Of a DNA stretch of 64,000 nucleotides, positions 61,520 to 64,000 are shown one piece after another. Within the stretch, counting starts at the first letter, position 1; every line of letters begins with the position of its first letter. Source of the stretch: Catalimonadaceae bacterium JC749 (GTDB taxonomy: Bacteria > Bacteroidota > Bacteroidia > Cytophagales > Cyclobacteriaceae); NCBI GenBank assembly GCA_021730635.1, contig JAJNNC010000008.1, positions 310,001-374,000 on the forward strand. The letters are read 5' to 3'. The position numbers were made by a program, and so were the translations under genes. A model generated the notes under the pieces. It was given only the letters and a program-made list of their open reading frames with translations, was not told where the DNA came from and searched no databases.

Positions 61520-63175
61520 TCAAGCCTTGGTACGGTGAAGCACATGCTTTAAATCTCCTATGCGGTACCAGCGATAGCCATAGGCCTCCAGGGCAATTTT
61601 ATGTATCCCTTCTTTATCAAAGTCGATGGGTTCATTTTTCAGGAGATTGATCAGTCTTTTGCCATCTTCTTCTTTTAACTTGATGCGCACTTCATGGGGT
61701 TTTTCATCAAAGTTATGCAGCACCAGCAGTGAATTGCCACGCCACCTGTAGCACATCCCTAATACATGGGGGGAACCCGTTTTGACAATTTCCCAATCGC
61801 CCCATCCTATCTCCGGACACTCTTTCCTCAGCCGGATCATCTGGCTCATCCAGTTGAGCAAAGAGTCCTGATCACGGCGCTGGGTTTCTACATTAATTTG
61901 ATGAAAGGAATAAGGACCTTCACTGATCGAGGGATGCACCGTTTTTTCAATATCAGAAAATCCTGCCTGAGGGTCGTCAGACCACTGCATGGGTGTGCGA
62001 ACGGCATCCCGTTCCTGTAGGCTAAGATCGTCTCCCATACCGATTTCATCGCCATAGCGGAGCACTGGTGTGCCTGGCAGCGAAAAGAGCAGACTGTGAG
62101 CCAGTTCTGTCTGTGGTCTGTTACCCAACATGGGAGACAAACGCCGGCGAATGCCTCTGTCATACAGTTGCATGTGTTTTTCCGGCCCAAACCGGGCAAA
62201 GACCTTTGCCCGCTGTTCATCGGTAAGTCGGCCCAGGTCTAGTTCATCATGGTTTCTCAGGAATTGTGCCCACTGCGCCGAAGGAAATACCTCTTTGGTA
62301 GCCTTCAATGCCTTGATGAGAGGTTCTACATTGGCTGAAGCCAGGGCATAAAACAGATGCTGGTTGACAAAAAAGTTAAACATCATATGGATACCTTCAC
62401 CCTCAGCGCCAAAATATTTTTTATTCTCTTCCGGTAACACATTGGCTTCTCCCAACAAAATGGCATCGCCCCGGCGCCACTGCAGAAACCTTCTCATTTC
62501 CGCCAGATAATCAAATTTTAATACAGGCTTTTTCTTCCCAGGGGCAGGTGTTTCTATGATAAAGGGCACAGCATCTACCCGGAATCCAGCCACACCCAGT
62601 TCCAGCCAATAGCCCATGATACGGCGAATTTCTGTTCGCACCTCCGGGTTATCCATATTAAGATCGGGCTGAAAGTTGTAAAACCGGTGGAAGTAATACT
62701 GCCTGATTTCCTGATCGTAGGTCCAGGTGGCCTTCTGAACGCCAGGAAATACCATTCCTTTGTTCCAGTCGGTAGGTCTTTTTTTAGACCATACATACCA
62801 ATCGTGATACCTGGAATTTTGGTCTTTACGGGCCGCCTGAAACCAGGGATGTTGATCTGAAGTGTGATTGACTACCAGATCGATGATTACTTTGATACCC
62901 CGCTTGTTGGCCTGTTGCATAAACTCTACAAAATCGCCACTGGAGCCATGCCGGGGATCTACCCCATAATAGTCGGAAATATCATAACCGTTGTCCTGGT
63001 TTGGAGTGGGCTGAAAGGGAGCTAGCCAGATCGTGTCTATCCCAAGAGAATGCAGATAGTCCAGCCGACGCATCAAACCTTCAAAATCACCAATCCCATC
63101 GCCGTTAGCATCCATGAAAGTCTCCAGGTCCAGGCTGTAAATAATAGTATTCTTATACCAGAGGTCTTCAATCAT
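61520..63175 (-). CDS. GH13 alpha-amylase family enzyme, trehalose-synthase-like
   Basis: A 551-residue GH13 enzyme, cytosolic. It starts LWYKNTIIYSLDLETF with NGDGIGDFEGL, then IIDLVVNHTSDQHPWF (region I), GVAGFRVDAVPF (region II, nucleophile D201), ILLGEANVLPEE (acid/base E243), and FLRNHDELDL (D310). RGIRRRLSPMLGN and GTPVLRYGDEIGMGDDL match trehalose synthase (maltose glucosylmutase, TreS), and the short C-terminal beta domain fits. It lacks the maltokinase domain sometimes fused to TreS. Trehalose and maltose interconversion is the best guess; amylase or sucrose-type activity cannot be excluded. Confidence 0.87.
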   Translation of the reverse strand: MIEDLWYKNTIIYSLDLETFMDANGDGIGDFEGLMRRLDYLHSLGIDTIWLAPFQPTPNQDNGYDISDYYGVDPRHGSSGDFVEFMQQANKRGIKVIIDLVVNHTSDQHPWFQAARKDQNSRYHDWYVWSKKRPTDWNKGMVFPGVQKATWTYDQEIRQYYFHRFYNFQPDLNMDNPEVRTEIRRIMGYWLELGVAGFRVDAVPFIIETPAPGKKKPVLKFDYLAEMRRFLQWRRGDAILLGEANVLPEENKKYFGAEGEGIHMMFNFFVNQHLFYALASANVEPLIKALKATKEVFPSAQWAQFLRNHDELDLGRLTDEQRAKVFARFGPEKHMQLYDRGIRRRLSPMLGNRPQTELAHSLLFSLPGTPVLRYGDEIGMGDDLSLQERDAVRTPMQWSDDPQAGFSDIEKTVHPSISEGPYSFHQINVETQRRDQDSLLNWMSQMIRLRKECPEIGWGDWEIVKTGSPHVLGMCYRWRGNSLLVLHNFDEKPHEVRIKLKEEDGKRLINLLKNEPIDFDKEGIHKIALEAYGYRWYRIGDLKHVLHRTKA

Positions 63176-63305
63176 AATAGATACAGGTTTTATCCATAAA
63201 TATGGGAGGCTTCATCTTTGCAAAGGCTCAGGTATTGTCAATAGAGGAATAACCTCAAAGACTACACAATGTTAGCAATGGATAGCAAGACTTATCATAA
63301 GAGGC

Positions 63306-64000
63306 TTAGGGCTGTTCTTCTTCCACAGTAAAGTGCAGCGTAGCGGACAGTTCATCTTTTCCATTTTCTTTGGCATAAAAAGCTGCATTAATGCCTCCTA
63401 AGGGTTTGATGGCAAGGCCAAAAGTTTTTCCTTCCAGCATGCGCTGTAATACATATTTAGAAATTGTCAGATAGGTTTTGCCCCCTTTTTCTTCTGCCAC
63501 TTCATAGTCTATGATCATCTGTTCATTCAATACCTCTTCCAGAGGTTGCCCCTGGCACAAGTGATCATAGGTCACCGACTGTTGTTCCCAATCTGCATCG
63601 CCTCCCAGTATTTCCACCACTCTTATTTTGCCAAATTCATAGACTTCATCCGCTGTGCGCTGTACAGAATGGGTAGTAAGCTCCAGCAAACCATGCCCCG
63701 CAATGTGCTGGCCAGCAAACCTGCTGAAGTCCCACCGCAAGATGATGTACTGGGTGCCCCCCACTGTAATGAGGTGTATCTTTTCTCTTTCGTCTGTAGT
63801 GTACCATTGATTCAGATTGACTGTAGGATACTGCTCATCTATCATGGCATCGTGCCATACCCGCACATGCTGGGCAAAGGTAGCAGTATCGGGTACGGGC
63901 GGATGATAAGGCACAGAAAATCCAAGATCAGTGCCGGCAGTGTCCGCTTTTACTACCTCCACCTTGAAATAGTCAATATCCAGCTGATATTTTCCCAGTC
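63306..64000 (-). CDS. Protein of unknown function, 5' end outside the window
   Basis: The reading frame stays open to the right edge, so the start is beyond position 64000; an in-frame GTG at 63962 is not needed. The visible 231 codons contain NLNQWYTTDEREKIHLITVGG, then IILRWDFSRFAGQHIAGHGLLELT, and DADWEQQSVTYDHLC. This strand pattern and the W-E-x-x-S-V-T-Y stretch weakly resemble DNRLRE/CBM96-type carbohydrate-binding beta-sandwiches. A C-terminal LSATLHF strand closes the fold. I cannot assign a function. Genes on either side do not clarify it. Confidence 0.6.
   Translation of the reverse strand, partial: LGKYQLDIDYFKVEVVKADTAGTDLGFSVPYHPPVPDTATFAQHVRVWHDAMIDEQYPTVNLNQWYTTDEREKIHLITVGGTQYIILRWDFSRFAGQHIAGHGLLELTTHSVQRTADEVYEFGKIRVVEILGGDADWEQQSVTYDHLCQGQPLEEVLNEQMIIDYEVAEEKGGKTYLTISKYVLQRMLEGKTFGLAIKPLGGINAAFYAKENGKDELSATLHFTVEEEQP

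Noticed and set aside
1-64000. tRNA, rRNA, CRISPR arrays, insertion sequences, phage or integrase genes
   Set aside because: None were seen. Intergenic gaps were read for cloverleaf-like folds, regularly spaced repeats and terminal inverted repeats without success. Only a genome-wide search could exclude weak cases.

Overview
The window comes from a Bacteroidota chromosome, most likely order Cytophagales. The evidence is: two secreted proteins with type IX secretion C-terminal sorting domains; the phylum-typical DUF6452/DUF6048 gene pair; bacillithiol genes bshA and bshC; a mutL-rhomboid-rhomboid cluster; and promoters with the Bacteroidota -7 element TAnnTTTG instead of sigma70 boxes. Genes are dense and on both strands. 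I saw no rRNA, tRNA, CRISPR array, insertion sequence or prophage, so this reads as ordinary core plus accessory chromosome.

Layout. 1-5.2 kb (minus): trkH (cut by the edge)-trkA for potassium uptake, then bshC-5-formyl-THF cyclo-ligase, then rimO. 5.3-6.9 kb (plus): the DUF6452/DUF6048 envelope pair. 6.9-15.5 kb (minus): a giant T9SS-exported repeat protein, an apiosidase-like glycosidase and a membrane-PH-like/DUF952 fusion. 15.5-20.8 kb: a trans-sulfuration PLP enzyme facing bshA and a GH3/beta-lactamase-fold fusion whose GH3 active site looks lost. 20.8-24.8 kb (plus): small membrane protein, mutL, two rhomboids. 24.9-27.8 kb (minus): prfA, a beta-helix lipoprotein, yjbQ. 28.1-36.7 kb: HAMP-GAF-PAS receptor, arginine decarboxylase facing argS-glutathione peroxidase-menA, a universal stress protein, pyrE. 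37-42.7 kb: a four-PAS hybrid kinase and mutS. 43-50.9 kb: RNA methyltransferase, Nudix, MATE, orphan iron-type binding lipoprotein, nitroreductase, SDR, a tandem pair of related four-helix membrane proteins (the second fused to a thioredoxin-fold domain), then rpsP-rimM. 51-57.9 kb: orphan TRAP-type binding protein, a T9SS beta-helix/PA14 protein, sulfatase, GNAT. 58-64 kb: peroxiredoxin-like protein, truncated globin, an unusual DUF4242-cyclase-like-AraC regulator, an alpha/beta hydrolase, a trehalose-synthase-like GH13 enzyme and a partial protein at the edge.

Themes. Thiol redox and oxidative stress recur: bshA, bshC, glutathione peroxidase, two thioredoxin-fold proteins, nitroreductase, globin and Usp. 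Glycan handling recurs too: apiosidase-like enzyme, GH3 fusion, sulfatase, GH13 and T9SS proteins. The least ordinary items are the three-module AraC regulator beside the globin, the four-helix/peroxiredoxin-like pair, the pseudo-GH3 fusion, the DUF952 membrane fusion and a leader with competing hairpins before the PA14 protein. No single large new system is evident. These small architectures are the best leads.
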